Translations under genes and position numbers: made by a program
Shown: positions 20,776 to 32,764 of the stretch, one piece after another
Layout: each line of letters begins with the position of its first letter
Position numbering within the stretch: position 1 is the stretch's first letter
Notes under the pieces: model-generated
Seen by the model: the letters and a program-made list of their open reading frames with translations, nothing else
Told to the model about the DNA's origin: nothing
Databases searched by the model: none
Origin: Hygrophila difformis
Taxonomy: Eukaryota; Streptophyta; Magnoliopsida; Lamiales; Acanthaceae
Assembly (NCBI GenBank): GCA_030278955.1
Contig: JAOANR010000014.1
Coordinates: 37,337,453-37,401,452 of the forward strand
DNA: 64,000 bases
Direction of reading: 5' to 3'

Positions 20776-22972
20776 CAATAAAGAGAAATAGAAAACTATA
20801 ATGCAAAAGATCCAACGTCAATTGTAAGAATAAGAAGGAAAAAAAAGTGATAAGGTTGAAGCGTCGGCAAAGAGTATTGAGAATCCGTAATACTAAAAGG
20901 AAGATAAAAGGAAACGAGCCGGTGAAATCTTAACCCTTGGGTGTCTCGAGCCAGAGGTTGAAAATTAAAGATTTGCACTAATCCAAATTTTAACCCTTAA
21001 GACAGAAATATCTTGTAATAAATGCAGATAAAGTAAGTAAATAAAATAGTCTTACTCAAATCTTTGTTGCTTAAGGGGATTGGTATACATGAAATATGGA
21101 TATGCTTGGACTAAAAAACTCCTGAAAAAACACCTCTCTACATCGAAAAATTTCAAAAGACGGGCCACCATGCATGGGATTCATGCAATAATTAAGGATA
21201 TCAAGTTTCCTTTGAAAATTATTAAAATTATTGGTTAACCTAGCTGGTGGATTGTCAATCCATACCACTGACATTTCACAATGAATTAAGTTAGGCCGTT
21301 CTCTAAAACTTATATTTTTCAGGACTTATTAATTATTTTTATCTAAGACCAGAGAACAGAGCCTTACTAGTGGTAGGTTTAGTATAATTAATTATTTTCA
21401 TTTTAAATATTTGTGTATAATTGATTATTCTTGTTTTTTTTTATCGGAATAAATTCTAAAGCCCAACGGAAAAATGTTAAGAATGTGTGTGATGAGAGAG
21501 ATGTTGTGTGTCATTGAAGAATATGTAATGTGAAATAGGGTTTTTGTGATGGAAGATATAATTTTTGTGATGTCTGTATGTACCGACTCTTCCATAACTT
21601 GTACCGTAACTGGATTAGCTGGAGTAGCAAATAACAATATGTAGGCGTTATCTAGAGACTAGAATAAACGATAAAATAAAGATGAATTTAAACGAATGTT
21701 GTGGTGGTTTTTTCTTTGCAAATGCAAGAACCAACACACACCTATATAGCTACTTATTCTTGGCTCAAATTGACAAATTACTGCCATCTTACCACGCTTA
21801 AAGCTTGTTGCTGGACGCAGCATGTCTGAATTAAGGAAGGAAGCATATAGTACATTTTAAAAATATATATATCGATCATATACACTTAACAGCGATGTTA
21901 AGTGTATATGATCGATGTATTTTATTTTAAATTTAGGGACGATTGTTGAATTTGCTTTCAACCATTAATTATGGGAATAATAGGCTATTGTTTGGTTCGA
22001 ATTGTAGCTAGATTATTTTATTCAACACAGAAACTTTGTTTACTTCAAGCTAAGGGACAAGTTATTTAATTTTCTCAAAGCATTTAAATTGGAAGTAATA
22101 ACGTGTTTGATCGTTTTTTAATTTGAATACGAAAGTGTTGAGAATCTTTGTCAAATTGCTTAATTTATTGTTGTACTTGCTCAATTGTTATTTATTTATT
22201 TTTTTTTTTGATGACATGCGCAATTGTTATTTTAGTTAGCTGTTGAAATAGATTCAATTTTTAATTAGGCCCGAATGCCTATTGGTGGCCTAATTTCATA
22301 ATTCAATCTTTAATGGTCCAAAAGTGAATCACCTGCCTATTGATGGCCTAAAAAATAATTTATCTCTTTCTTTTTCTCTAGGGTTTCATTTTTTCTTTCC
22401 CTCTGCCTCCCCACCGGCCCCTCCCCCTTCATCACTCTCACCACTAGCCTCCACCCACAATTTAAAAAAAAAAAAAAAAAGAAAAAAGAAAAGAAACCTA
22501 AATAAAAAAATAATAATAATTTACTGTTGGTGATATTTTTAACGTCGTGACCATCTTTGAGACATTTTCTTTGTTGTGTAACCCATCGAACTTTGCGAAA
22601 CCCCATCAGACCAGATATAGCTGATGCAATTGGAGTAGCGAGTAGGTACTTGTAATGTATATTATTTATGCTTTGGCCCATGGCCTCCGATCCACTCTTG
22701 AACACCCAATCATCTCTGATGTTTAGGCATTTCTGCTGCTATCGAGCATATCCCTCATCAGTGCACCTATGTAGCACGCAACCACCTTTGCATGCATGCC
22801 ACCCCGTTCCCCCTCCATAAATCGGAGAAGGGGCCGGGAAGGTGGGTGCACGGCAGACGCGAACTAGATCTAGATTCATTCGCACGCATCCCTTCCCCGC
22901 CCCCTTTTCAATCTAGATTACACACACACACACACATTATCAACTTGTATTCGTATCAAAGTGCATACCTCC
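20776..22972. other. Intergenic DNA, no gene seen
   Basis: AT-rich, with a poly(A)/poly(T) tract (about 22465-22510), an (AC)n run just before the copia element (about 22920-22936) and a perfect palindrome at 21871-21916. ORFs here are short or low-complexity. Confidence 0.5.
21871..21916. repeat. Perfect 20-bp-arm palindrome
   Basis: Arm 1 (21871-21890, starting ATCGATCATATACACTTAAC) and arm 2 (21897-21916) are exact reverse complements around the 6-base loop AGCGAT. No surrounding gene. Confidence 0.9.
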
Positions 22973-23149
22973 TGAGAATAAAGAGATTTGATAACAAAAT
23001 CACCGTGTTTCTGGTGATGGTGAAGAGATCATATAAATAAGAGAAGAGTACATCAATATCCCGATGATTGTGGGATCATAAATACAAAGATTACAGAAAA
23101 TAATATTGACAAAATATACATAGCCTATCTATGGTAGTTATTCTCATCA
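22973..23149 (-). repeat. Copia 3' LTR
   Basis: 177 bp, with ends matching the partner LTR at 27421-27597. No differences were found on reading both. The pol ORF stop lies about 25 bp inside this LTR. Confidence 0.93.
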
Positions 23150-26100
23150 CCCCCCCTCAAGCGATGCGTGGGATTTAACTGGACGCAAAGCTTGGACCGT
23201 ATCAAGTCAAAGGCCGGTCGTGAAAGGCTCTTTGTAAACACATCAGCAAGTTGCAGTGAGGAAGGGATATATTGCGTGTCCAATTTTCCGGAGGAAACCA
23301 AATCTCTAATGAAGTGACAATCAACTTCGATGTGCTTTGCACGCTTGTGGGCAATCGGGTTCTGGCTTAAGAAGATTGCACTCTTATTATCACACAATAA
23401 AACTGGCTTCTGAGACGTTGACACACCAAGTTCTTGAAGAAGGTTGGAAATTGACATAATCTCTGAAGCAGAGTTTGCCAAGGCTCTATATTCGGACTCA
23501 CAACTTGAGCGAGCAACCGTGGGCTGCTTTTTAGCACTCCACGAAACCAAATTTCCTCCCAGAAAAATAGAATACCCATATGTTGACCGCCTAGTATCAG
23601 GACACCGTGCCCAGTCAGCATCCGAATAGCCAACCAAAGAAAGATCCGACCGCGATGTGAATGACAGGCCAAAGTGCAAAGTTCCTTTGACATAGCGCAA
23701 GATACGTTTCACTGCAAGAACATGGTCCTCCGTAGGCGATTGCAAGAACTGACTAACTTGGTTCACGGCATAAGATAGATCGGGACGAGTGATGGTAAGA
23801 TACTGTAAGGCACCCACAAGCGATCGGTACCTAGTTGGATCCGAAGATAGTTTCCCCGAACTTGTGAAGGCAATACCCGCAGCCAGTGGTGTTGCAACAG
23901 GTTTCGAATCAAGAAGGTCAGCCCGTGCAAGAATATCGTGCGCATATTTTGCTTGACCAACAAAAATTCCACGATCAGTGTAGGAAACTTCCAAACCAAG
24001 AAAGTAATTTAGCTTGCCCAAATCCTTAATTGCAAACTCATCTGCTGCTTTCCGCATGAAGGAAGTAAGCATGGTGGGACTGCTGCCCGTGACTATAATG
24101 TCATCCACATAGAGTAGGAGATAGATAACTCCCAAGGGTTGTCGAAGAAGAACAACGAAGGGTCACATCGGCTTTGTTTAAACCCAAGCTTAAACAAAAA
24201 CGAACTAAATCGTTGAAACCACGCCAAGGGTGCTTGTCGAAGGCCATACAATGCCTTCTTGAGACGACAGACATGTGTTGGAAACTTGGGATCGACAAAG
24301 CCAGGAGGTTGCTTCATATAGACAGGTTTGGAGAGGAGGCCATTCAAGAAGGCATTTTTCACATCAAGCTGGTGCAAAGGCCATTTATTGTGAACAGAGA
24401 GAGCAATGATAACACGCACAGTTGAAGCTTTAATAACCGGACTAAAAGTATGATGAAAATCAATTCCCGGTATTTGAGTAAAACCTTGCGCAACAAGGCG
24501 TGCCTTGAACCGATCCACAGTACCATCCGGAAGGAACTTTGTGCGAAAGACCCACTTCGAACCAATCAAGTTTGCAGATGGCGGTGGAGGAACCAAATCC
24601 CAGGTTGCATTTGCATGCAAAGCATCCATTTCTTCATTCATTGCGGCAAGCCAATTAGGAGACTTAAGTGCAGACTTATAACCGCGAGGCTCCGAAGTAG
24701 AGGACAAAGCAGAAAGAAGAGTAGTGCAAGCAAGATGAACTGGGTATTTGGGTTTAAAGATTCCATCTTTCGCTCGAGTGATCATAGGATGCTCCACCCG
24801 AGCACGCGGAGCACGAGGAGGCGGAGGAGCTGCATTGGTATGAATAACACCATTAATGCCATGATTAACATCATTAGTACGTCGATCCACATCATCATGA
24901 TTGTCGTGCTCAGCGTCATGGTGTTGCCCTTGAGCATTGCCGTCCTCATCATGTAAAGGGGCAGTGCCATGAGGTGCACGAGGTGGTGATGGAGGAGTAC
25001 CCGAAGAGGAACAGTCGGGTAGAATGCACGGGGACTGGACAACAGGTGTGGGAGACGGCATTGTAGGCGGAAGTGCAATAACACGAGAAGCAGTGGGTGT
25101 GATACTTGGTATTTGATCAGCAAAAATAGAGAGATCCAAAACATCAGGATTTGTAGGCTGATGCACATCGTCAGAAAAAGGGAATAAATTCTCATCAAAC
25201 TTTGCATGGCGAGATACACAGTACTGTATCCCAAAAAGATGCAAGGCTGACTTCTTGGAGCAAGTTTGTGTGATGCATAATCTCTTAAGTAGGGAAACAC
25301 CCGACATCCAAAGGCTTTGAAATTGGAGTAGTCAGGAACAGTGTTAAAGAGAACTTCAAATGGAGATTTCATGTTCAAAACTGTTGAGGGTAAACGATTT
25401 ATAATATGCACGGCAGCTGCAAAAGAATCAAACCAGAAAATAGATGGCACACTAGCATGAAACATCATAGATAAGCCGGTTTCAACAATATGACGATGCT
25501 TTCTTTCCGCTCTTCCATTTTGTTGAGGCGTGTAAGGACAAGACATGCGATGATGAATACCATTCTTTTCCATAAATTCACGCACCCTGTGATTTGTAAA
25601 CTCCGTACCACCATCACTTTGAAATACCTTCAGAGTTGTAGAAAATTGGTTGCACACAAACGAATGAAACCGTATGAATATGGCATAGAAATCTGATTTG
25701 GCATGCATAGGATAAATCCAAGTGAATCTGGAGAAATCATCAATAAAAGCCACATAATAACGAAATCCATCAGAAGTGGCAACCGGGGCTGGTCCCCATA
25801 AATCACAATGAACAAGTGCTAAAACAGAAGACGCACGCTTATTATTTAAACTGAAAGATAATTTCTTGCTCTTGGCCAATTGGCAAGAGGTACAAACTTC
25901 AGGATTCGGTAACAAAGAAGTGAGAGATAAGTAACCAGCTTTATTTAACATGGAAATAACAGAAGATGGGACATGGCCCAAACGGGAGTGCCACAACTTA
26001 AAACTTGCTTTCTTGGACGTGGATGAAACAGCTGCATATACTTCGGTTGGAAAATTATTTAGGATGTAGAGGCCATGGTCACGCCTTCCTTGGGCTAGAA

Positions 26101-27352
26101 TTTTCCTGTTGTGACGTTGCTGAATCAAAAAATAATTGTCAGAGAACAAGACGTCGACAGGATAATCCCGAGTCAACTTACTTATGGACAAGAGATTCCT
26201 TGTCATGTTAGGGACAACCAACACATCATGTAATGCAATATTAGAAGACAGTTGCCGAGAACCAACATGAGAGATGGAAAGAGAATTGCCGTTTCCGACA
26301 ATAACAGAATGATTACCATTGTAAGGCTTGGAACTGTCAAGTGCCGCTGGCTGATTTGCGATGTGTGCCGAAGCACCGGAGTCGATAAACCAATCTGAGT
26401 AGGACGAGGAAGAGGCTTCGGCAATGTTGCAGGAATCACCGAACTGCTGAGCAAGGTCCACAGTAGGATTGTCATGTGGTGCTCGGCTAAAAAATATAGG
26501 ACACTTGTCCGCATAGTGTTCTCCTCTACATATTTGACAACGAGGAGGGCGCCGAAAGCTAGAAGAGCCACCCGAAGAACCACGACCAGTAGCCTGATTC
26601 CCACGTCCAGAATGAGAGTTGTTCCGATTCGGGCCCCCTTGGCGTTGAGGCTGACGGAAGTTGTTTCCACGACGATGTGAGTTGGTCGTGACAAAGGCAG
26701 CAGGTGAGGAGACAGCAGCCCCCTCCATGGAGCGATGCATAAGTTCAAATTGGATTGCTTGATGAAGCAACGTAGCGAAGGAGGGGATAGGCGACATGGC
26801 CATACGCGTATCAGCAAAATTCATGAACTGGACCCCTAAGCCACGTAAAAACCAGTGGCTTTTATCACATTCATCAACAGGTTTGCCTATTGCAGATAGT
26901 TGATCACAGAGAGATTTAAACTTCTTGCCATAATCTTGAACATTCATTGATCCACGGCGGAGAGAAAGTAACTCTTCACGGAGTTGATGCGCCCGAGACT
27001 GAGAGGAATGAGAAAAGGCAGCCTCAAGGGATAACCAGGCCGTACGTGCAGTGGTACAATCGACGACTTCCGCCATCGCCTCCTCTGTCAACGAAGAGAA
27101 TAGCACGCCAAGAAGTTTTTGATCAGTTGTTTGCCAAGAGAGAAAATCTGGATTTGGAGAGGAAGTTCCATCTTTCTCGATCAGAGGATCAGGAGAAGAT
27201 GACGAGCCATCAATATGGCCCAAGAGATCGAAGCATGTCAACATAGGCATAACTTGTCGTTTCCATAGCAGATAATTGGATGAAGTTAGTTTAATAGTAA
27301 CCATGTGGATCATGGTTGCTATAGGAAGTGAATCAGAGGAGGATGTGGCCAT
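23125..27352 (-). pseudogene. Copia gag-pol polyprotein with two frameshifts
   Basis: The first frame starts at 27352. It has a UBN2-type gag (residues about 15-210), a zinc knuckle CQICRGEHYADKC (about 272-284, one residue shorter than the usual CX2CX4HX4C) and protease DSGAS (about 324-328). The integrase zinc region (H-H...CTSC) and core follow (HCDLWGP, FQSDGGTEF, NGRAERKHR). After FLGYS near 25225 the frame breaks, and the usual integrase/RT linker residues look deleted. The second frame (25307-24093) has RT (NATWDLV, LDVKNAFLNG, ALYGLRQAP). A second frameshift near 24135 precedes YLLLYVDDI, then RNase H (DADWA, SCESEYRA, AKHIEVD) runs to 23125. A full polyprotein cannot be made from this copy. 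Confidence 0.93.
23150..23160 (-). promoter_or_regulatory. Polypurine tract
   Basis: On the minus strand, TTGAGGGGGGG directly precedes the 3' LTR. A purine run here is the expected primer for plus-strand DNA synthesis. Confidence 0.75.
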
Positions 27353-27408
27353 CGCAAAAGAGGAGAGGGGTGGGAAGAAGAAAAACTAGGGTTCGGAGGT
27401 GCCAACCT

Positions 27409-27420
27409 GCTCTGATACCA
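27409..27420 (-). promoter_or_regulatory. Primer-binding site, initiator Met tRNA type
   Basis: The minus-strand sequence TGGTATCAGAGC directly follows the 5' LTR. It matches the 3' end complement of plant initiator tRNA-Met, the standard primer of Ty1/copia elements. Confidence 0.9.
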
Positions 27421-27597
27421 TGAGAATAAAGAGATTTGATAACAAAATCACCGTGTTTCTGGTGATGGTGAAGAGATCATATAAATAAGAGAAGAGTACA
27501 TCAATATCCCGATGATTGTGGGATCATAAATACAAAGATTACAGAAAATAATATTGACAAAATATACATAGCCTATCTATGGTAGTTATTCTCATCA
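27421..27597 (-). repeat. Copia 5' LTR
   Basis: 177 bp, same sequence as the 3' LTR, followed by target copy CCTCC at 27598-27602. Confidence 0.93.
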
Positions 27598-27602
27598 CCT
27601 CC

Positions 27603-29299
27603 GTGTGTGGATTTTGCCAAGTTGTTTTTCTGTCTCTTAGACAGAGGCATGCACGGGCTGCAGGTATTTTTGTGTCTCTGTATTTTCATTGCACCCATTA
27701 TTACTTTTGCGTGTGTGTTTGATTGTTTGTAGGTTAATTAACCAGGTTGGTATATATGCATATACTTATACGGCACCTGCAGCCAATTACGTACCAACTA
27801 CTCCATACATAAAGCACAAACCCTTATTCAGATTAAATTCAAACATATGGGACCAATCCCGACATTATTAATTATACCAATTAAAATAACCTTAAAAAAA
27901 TACTACCAGGTAATAACCCTGGTCCCTGCATCAGATAGATAGATCGTATATAAACACACAGACACAGACACAAAATCTACGATAATTAATTAAAAGGGAT
28001 ATGATGAGTAAAGCCCACAGAATCGACCTGTCACCTGATGATCTGCACCGTCCATTTTCGGGCACACTCCAATCACCAATCACGAAAACTCAAAGTGTGA
28101 AATTTAATTAATTAATTAATTAATGAGACATTTGCAAAGCAAGCAGAATCATCAGACCTGACACTCACAAGCTGAGCGAGGATGTCTAAACTATGATTTA
28201 CTGCATGGGAAAATGCTTCCCATCCTAATAAATTAATAGAATGATGTTTTTATTAATTCACTATTATCACACACATGTATATATATAAATTATAAATGAG
28301 ACTTAATGGAAACATAAACATGTGAAATTTTTAAGCCCAACACCTTTTTTGCACACAAAGTAAGGTGGCCAAGTGCATATGATCACATGCATGCTTAATT
28401 AAGTGTAACCACGCGCACTTAATTATAATTAGTGGTTTGATTCCGTTTGACATTTAGGAATTAGTATTAAACGAAAGGCATCTTAATCCACATTTGAGGC
28501 CAATAATCCATAGAGCAGTATATATGCTAATCGCCATTAGCTTAATTAACAATTAAAACTCAATCAATGATATAGTATGATGCATTCCATTACAGAAAGC
28601 AAACAAAATCCCGAATCATATTATTGCAACAAGAATCTCATAAAAATCTATATCTACGTTTATTTATTTATAGGCACAGATATTTGGTGGGATAAGCACC
28701 TTCACCAGATATATAATAATGGATTTAGAAAAGTAGTCGATCTTTGACTCTTTCTTCATGTATTTGTTGTTGCGATGTGCCAATTGCCATTGATTGATTT
28801 ATCATCGTCCATGGATAACAAAAGTGTTTTTGTCCAAAATTTCCTTTGTGTGTGTACAAAAGATTCAACTGCCCTAATCAAGGACATATAAGTATATGTG
28901 TATATAGAGTTGGCTTTATGTGCAGCCGTGTTGTGGGATGGGGTTTTTGTGATTTGTATCAATAGTGTGACGACGGTGATCATTTTTGTGATGGATGGTG
29001 TTATGGCAGCAAAACTCAAACGCACAATGTTACATATCTAGTTTCATGCATCACACAACCTATATCAGACATTTGCCATCATATATGAACAATATTTGTC
29101 ATCATGACTTCAACTGTTTTTGGTGGGTGAATTCAAGGCATCACAAAAACAACGCGGGTCATCACGACTGCACATGCCGTCGAATAAGTAGTCAAGCCCT
29201 TTAACTTTATTGTGTATATGTATATACTTATATACGTACGAAGGGCCCTGCAGGAATTATGTATAGTAAATACATAACCTCGGACTCTGAGCTGTACAA
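27603..29299. other. Intergenic DNA with possible MITE remnants
   Basis: No gene recognised. It contains an (AATT)n stretch near 28105-28125. Around 28930-29175, GTGATG/CATCAC words in opposite orientations suggest the arms of a decayed hairpin element. Similar CATCACA-rich DNA occurs at 42.6 kb and 21.5 kb. Confidence 0.4.
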
Positions 29300-30360
29300 G
29301 AGCAATAAAATCAAGAACTTTCTTTTGAATTGAAGGAACTGGATTTGGTAGAATTAAAATTAGCTAATTGAAATCCATCGGTATCACTGAATAAATATGA
29401 TCAGAGCTTTAGTGTAATTTCGTACGCTGTCCCTATAGCCAGTTGGAATGGGGACCAAACAAGGAACTCTTTTGAATTACGAATCCATCGTAGATCCCAT
29501 TGTCTGAAACAGAAAATCCCCTCAAAAGTAAAGGTTTTCATTACATCTGTCGGGTAAGTCGAATGCTAATAGGACCAGAAAATATGAAAGTTTGTACGGT
29601 TACCTTTGAGCTGTTCTTCAAACAAATGTTGAACCCACAGGCTTTTAATTTTCTACCTTTTAAAACCTTAGTTGAGCTCCTGCAGCCGCCTGCGAGTTAA
29701 GTTCCTGACCAGCATATTTACCATTTCAAAACCCCACAAAAAGTAGTACTTCATGTAAGAAGAATGTAAAAGGGCAAACAATAATTCCTCACAAGTTACA
29801 ATTAGCATCACAGAAAGGTACACACCACAGCGACCTTTCCCGTGGCTGTAATTAAGTCCTCAGTGGAGGGACGACGTGTCTGAACATGTATCATATATGA
29901 GTCGGTATTGGCTGATGCAGCATCATCAAGATTCTCATTTGTAAGTATCGCTGAATAGATATCATTATCAGCAGCTGAAAATGTGAATCTTGATAACGCT
30001 GCATTTGCAAACACCGACTGTTCTTCGTTCGAGAAAAATTGCCAAAGGAGATCGATCTGAACAGCTGAAACAAGACAAAAATTTTCGGATAATACAGCCG
30101 GTTCAGGTCAGTGGATAGAATGAATTTTAGGAAGCTGAGGTATTGCAGGGATCTGAGTTCTAACAGAAACCCTAAATTGAAAAATAACTTGTCAATTAAC
30201 AGAAACCAAATATATAAAGATATGAGAGGCTAGCTCAAACAAAAGATGGATGTTCTTCAGTGGTCGATGGGGATGTTCTTTCCCCCCCACTGATTCATTT
30301 TATTCTTACACAGAAAAGACGAGATCTTGGATTGAAATCAAGATTTGCTTCCATGGATGG
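29300..30360 (-). pseudogene. Possible relic of a multi-exon gene, identity unknown
   Basis: Minus-strand candidate exons have plausible splice sites. MEANLDFNPRSRLFC starts at 30353 and ends at a GTAAGA donor. TQIPAIPQLPKIHS follows a TGTTAG acceptor near 30160. An open block after TTGTTTCAG (about 30063) reads LLWQFFSNEEQSVFANAALS and continues to about 29830. Shorter pieces LWVQHLFEEQLK (about 29620) and QWDLRWIRNSKEFLVW (about 29490) follow. Amino-acid composition looks protein-like, but I recognise no family. The second exon meets a stop, and the gene has no clear end. It could be a truncated host gene or a transposon-captured fragment. Confidence 0.25.
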
Positions 30361-31078
30361 AACAACAAAAGCTTTGGATAGAACAAAGAGATAATAGAAG
30401 TGAGGGGGAAAAGGATTTGTGGAGAAGTGATTGTATTGAATTGGAACAAGGGAAAGGGGGAGAAGAGAGGAAAGAAAATATGTGGGCAGAAAACATATTT
30501 GGGGATGAGATAGATGTTGAGATACAAACATGTCCAGGGTTGGTTGCCGAGTACTAGGTTTTATACTAGGTTTATGCCTGAACAGAAGAAATGAATCCAC
30601 CTCCTCAAGACCCAATAATCGCCCACAAGGGCCCCAATTTGGTTCTTTCTTGTTTCGAATTATTATTGTTGCTTTTCCCCCTCTCTTTCTTTAATTTGAT
30701 GTGTATACTAAAGAACCTGAAGTTATCTAAGCTTTAATGTGCTTTTTTTTTTTAAAAAAAAAAAACCTGAAATTATTGATGTGGTTGAGTTAGTCAATGA
30801 GACTGACATTTGTTTGGAATATATATATAACAATAACTAAATCAAATTTTAATTTATTACAAGGAATACTAGTAGTATTAGTTAAAAGGGATTGGTAATT
30901 GGCCAAACCCTATCCCCAAATAAATGAGAATTGTTTCATTAAAAGAAAATAATAAATATACAAAGAGAATAATACGAAGGTTTTAATTTATAATTGCAAA
31001 AAAATATTACATACGTATTATCTCAAGATTGTTAGTTTGTGGGAATGAAAAGCGCATAGGAATATATAGAATAAAACT
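30361..31078. other. Intergenic DNA, no gene seen
   Basis: AT-rich. Contains a T-run followed directly by an A-run at about 30747-30775, which forms a simple hairpin. Confidence 0.5.
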
Positions 31079-31295
31079 CACTATAAGAAATTCGCAGGAA
31101 TGCAACAAACAAATGGGATGAATGTCGTCCCATAAAATTTCGTTTTTTGTCGGATTCCGTCGCCTCGGATAAAAAAATACCTCCTATTTCTTTCCTCTGC
31201 CTTCATTCTTCGTAGAATGACATAAGGCCTCGTGCGCCAGGTGACGAACAGGGTGGTGATGTCTTTTCGTCGCCTTCTGTGAATTTTTTTTAGTG
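31079..31295. mobile_element. 217-bp non-autonomous CACTA (En/Spm-like) element
   Basis: Begins CACTATAAGAAATTCGCAG and ends CTGTGAATTTTTTTTAGTG. The ends are imperfect inverted repeats (16 of 19 pair) with the diagnostic CACTA terminus. Flanking trinucleotides are ACT and ATT, one mismatch from a 3-bp target duplication. It has no transposase, so it would depend on a CACTA transposase in trans. Confidence 0.7.
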
Positions 31296-31822
31296 ATTTA
31301 TAAATTATATATAATGAATAGGAGATTTTTAAAAAAAGTATGAAAACATTAAAAATACTACTCCACATTCTACAATATAACAATGCATTTGAAAAACATT
31401 ATTTTCAAAATTAAGACACTATAAAAGAAATTAGAAGAAAAAAAAAGGATTTTGTGACGTCAAAATTCCATTGCAAATCATTTAAATTCTGCCAAAAAAG
31501 AAATACAATAATTTGATTATTGTACGGATTGAGTTTCATAAAAAAAATTCACTTGTCACAAAATCGTTTTGCAACAGACTCCATGGCAAAATGTGATGAA
31601 ATTTGCATTGGAACTATTATGTTGCAAAATGTAACAGAATTATTGATGCGAAAATTTCGTCACAAACAACGACATATTCAAACACGGAAATCAGCTGATG
31701 CAACTAATCAACGGGATTTTCACAAAAAATTTTCCATCATATATAAATTGGGACCAAAAAACATAATATCAATCGTTTACCTATATTTCACTCTGACAAA
31801 GAATGAGACTCAACCCTTGTTA
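31296..31822. other. AT-rich DNA with a second CACTA-like end
   Basis: CACTATAAAAGAAATTAG begins at 31417, but no matching inverted end was found before the Helitron start at 31823. It may be a truncated element cut by the Helitron. The ORF at 31520-31837 has no recognisable motif. Confidence 0.35.
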
Positions 31823-32193
31823 TCATGTAATATATAAAAACAACATAGCCTAACCCACACACACTTTCCCTCCAACCCTCCTTTCTCTCACAATTCAACA
31901 ATTAAAATTTTCTCTTTCACACACCAAAATAATTTCGAAAATGCCATTTTCAATTTAAAAAAAATCCGAAAATAGTCTATTAATTATCATTTTTTCATTT
32001 TCCATGCACATTTTTTCATTTTCCATGCATAGTTAATGTCCACCATTTAATCCCCTCTCATTTCTTTCTTTGTTAGGTAGTATAAATATGCCCTATTGTG
32101 TTCATTATTTTTCATTGTTCACATTTTCATCATCTCTTGGTACTTCTTTTTCATCATCCCTCTCCTCTCTTCTTTGTATTTGTATCATGTATT

Positions 32194-32198
<5 letters not shown>

Positions 32199-32240
<42 letters not shown>
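32199..32240. repeat. (TA)n microsatellite
   Basis: About 21 TA repeats. Creates spurious Tyr-Ile ORFs. Confidence 0.95.
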
Positions 32241-32244
<4 letters not shown>

Positions 32245-32412
32245 GTTATTCTAATTTTTGTGTTATCTTCATTTTTTGTTCTTTTCATGAGTATGATAGT
32301 GCTTCCGCAGCAATGCCAAGGAAATTGGCTTCGTCAAGGTCCACCTTGATTTGTTCCTCCATTCCTTTTTCTTTTCCCAACAATATATAAAATATAATGT
32401 TAATGGTTAGGC

Positions 32413-32764
32413 CACAGCCATATCCGTACCAAATAGGGCAATGCTTGCTCAAGAAAATTTCGACAGATCCCAAAGCCCACCGATCGCCAGCAATGGCAGT
32501 GCATCTTGAATCCAGTTAAGATATCTTCGGTAACAGAACCATAAATCCATCCAACCTCCTTTCCCCATTCTGCAGTCTTATGATTCCAAATGCTTGCAGT
32601 ATGGTGTAATGTATTTTTCTGCCACCGAATGGCTTTTATTTGTTTGCTGTTGCCATGTGTCCAATGGGTTTGTGTTGGATGTAGTAGGGATGTATCTCCT
32701 TTTGGCCGACTGTTGTACACCTTTGGAAGCTTTCACTATTAATAAAATTTCTTTCCTCAAAAAA
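32413..32764 (+). mobile_element. 5'-truncated LINE insertion with 19-bp TSD
   Basis: ATAATGTTAATGGTTAGGC occurs at 32394-32412 and 32765-32783. The inserted segment ends in a short A-run after AATAAAATTTCTTTCCTC. A long target duplication plus A-tail is the signature of LINE target-primed insertion. The segment is 352 bp and non-coding apart from shadow ORFs. Confidence 0.7.

Larger units (their letters stand above)
22973..27597 (-). mobile_element. Ty1/copia LTR retrotransposon, young but frameshifted
   Basis: A 4,625-bp element lies on the minus strand with 177-bp LTRs (22973-23149 and 27421-27597) that I read as identical, flanked by the exact 5-bp duplication CCTCC (22968-22972 and 27598-27602). 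The minus-strand LTR begins TGATGAGAATAA and ends TTATTCTCA. The PBS is initiator-Met tRNA type and the PPT is a G-run. Domain order gag, PR, INT, RT, RNase H is the copia order. Two pol frameshifts make this copy non-autonomous. Confidence 0.95.

Noticed and set aside
24782..25225. C-terminal part of the 856-codon copia frame as genuine protein
   Set aside because: After about 25225 this frame is an out-of-frame shadow. Integrase/RT similarity continues in another frame.
23444..27246. Plus-strand ORFs opposite the copia element
   Set aside because: They are antisense shadows of gag-pol, with no motifs or splice pattern of their own.
32070..32390. ORF with Tyr-Ile repeat
   Set aside because: It is the translation of a (TA)n microsatellite.
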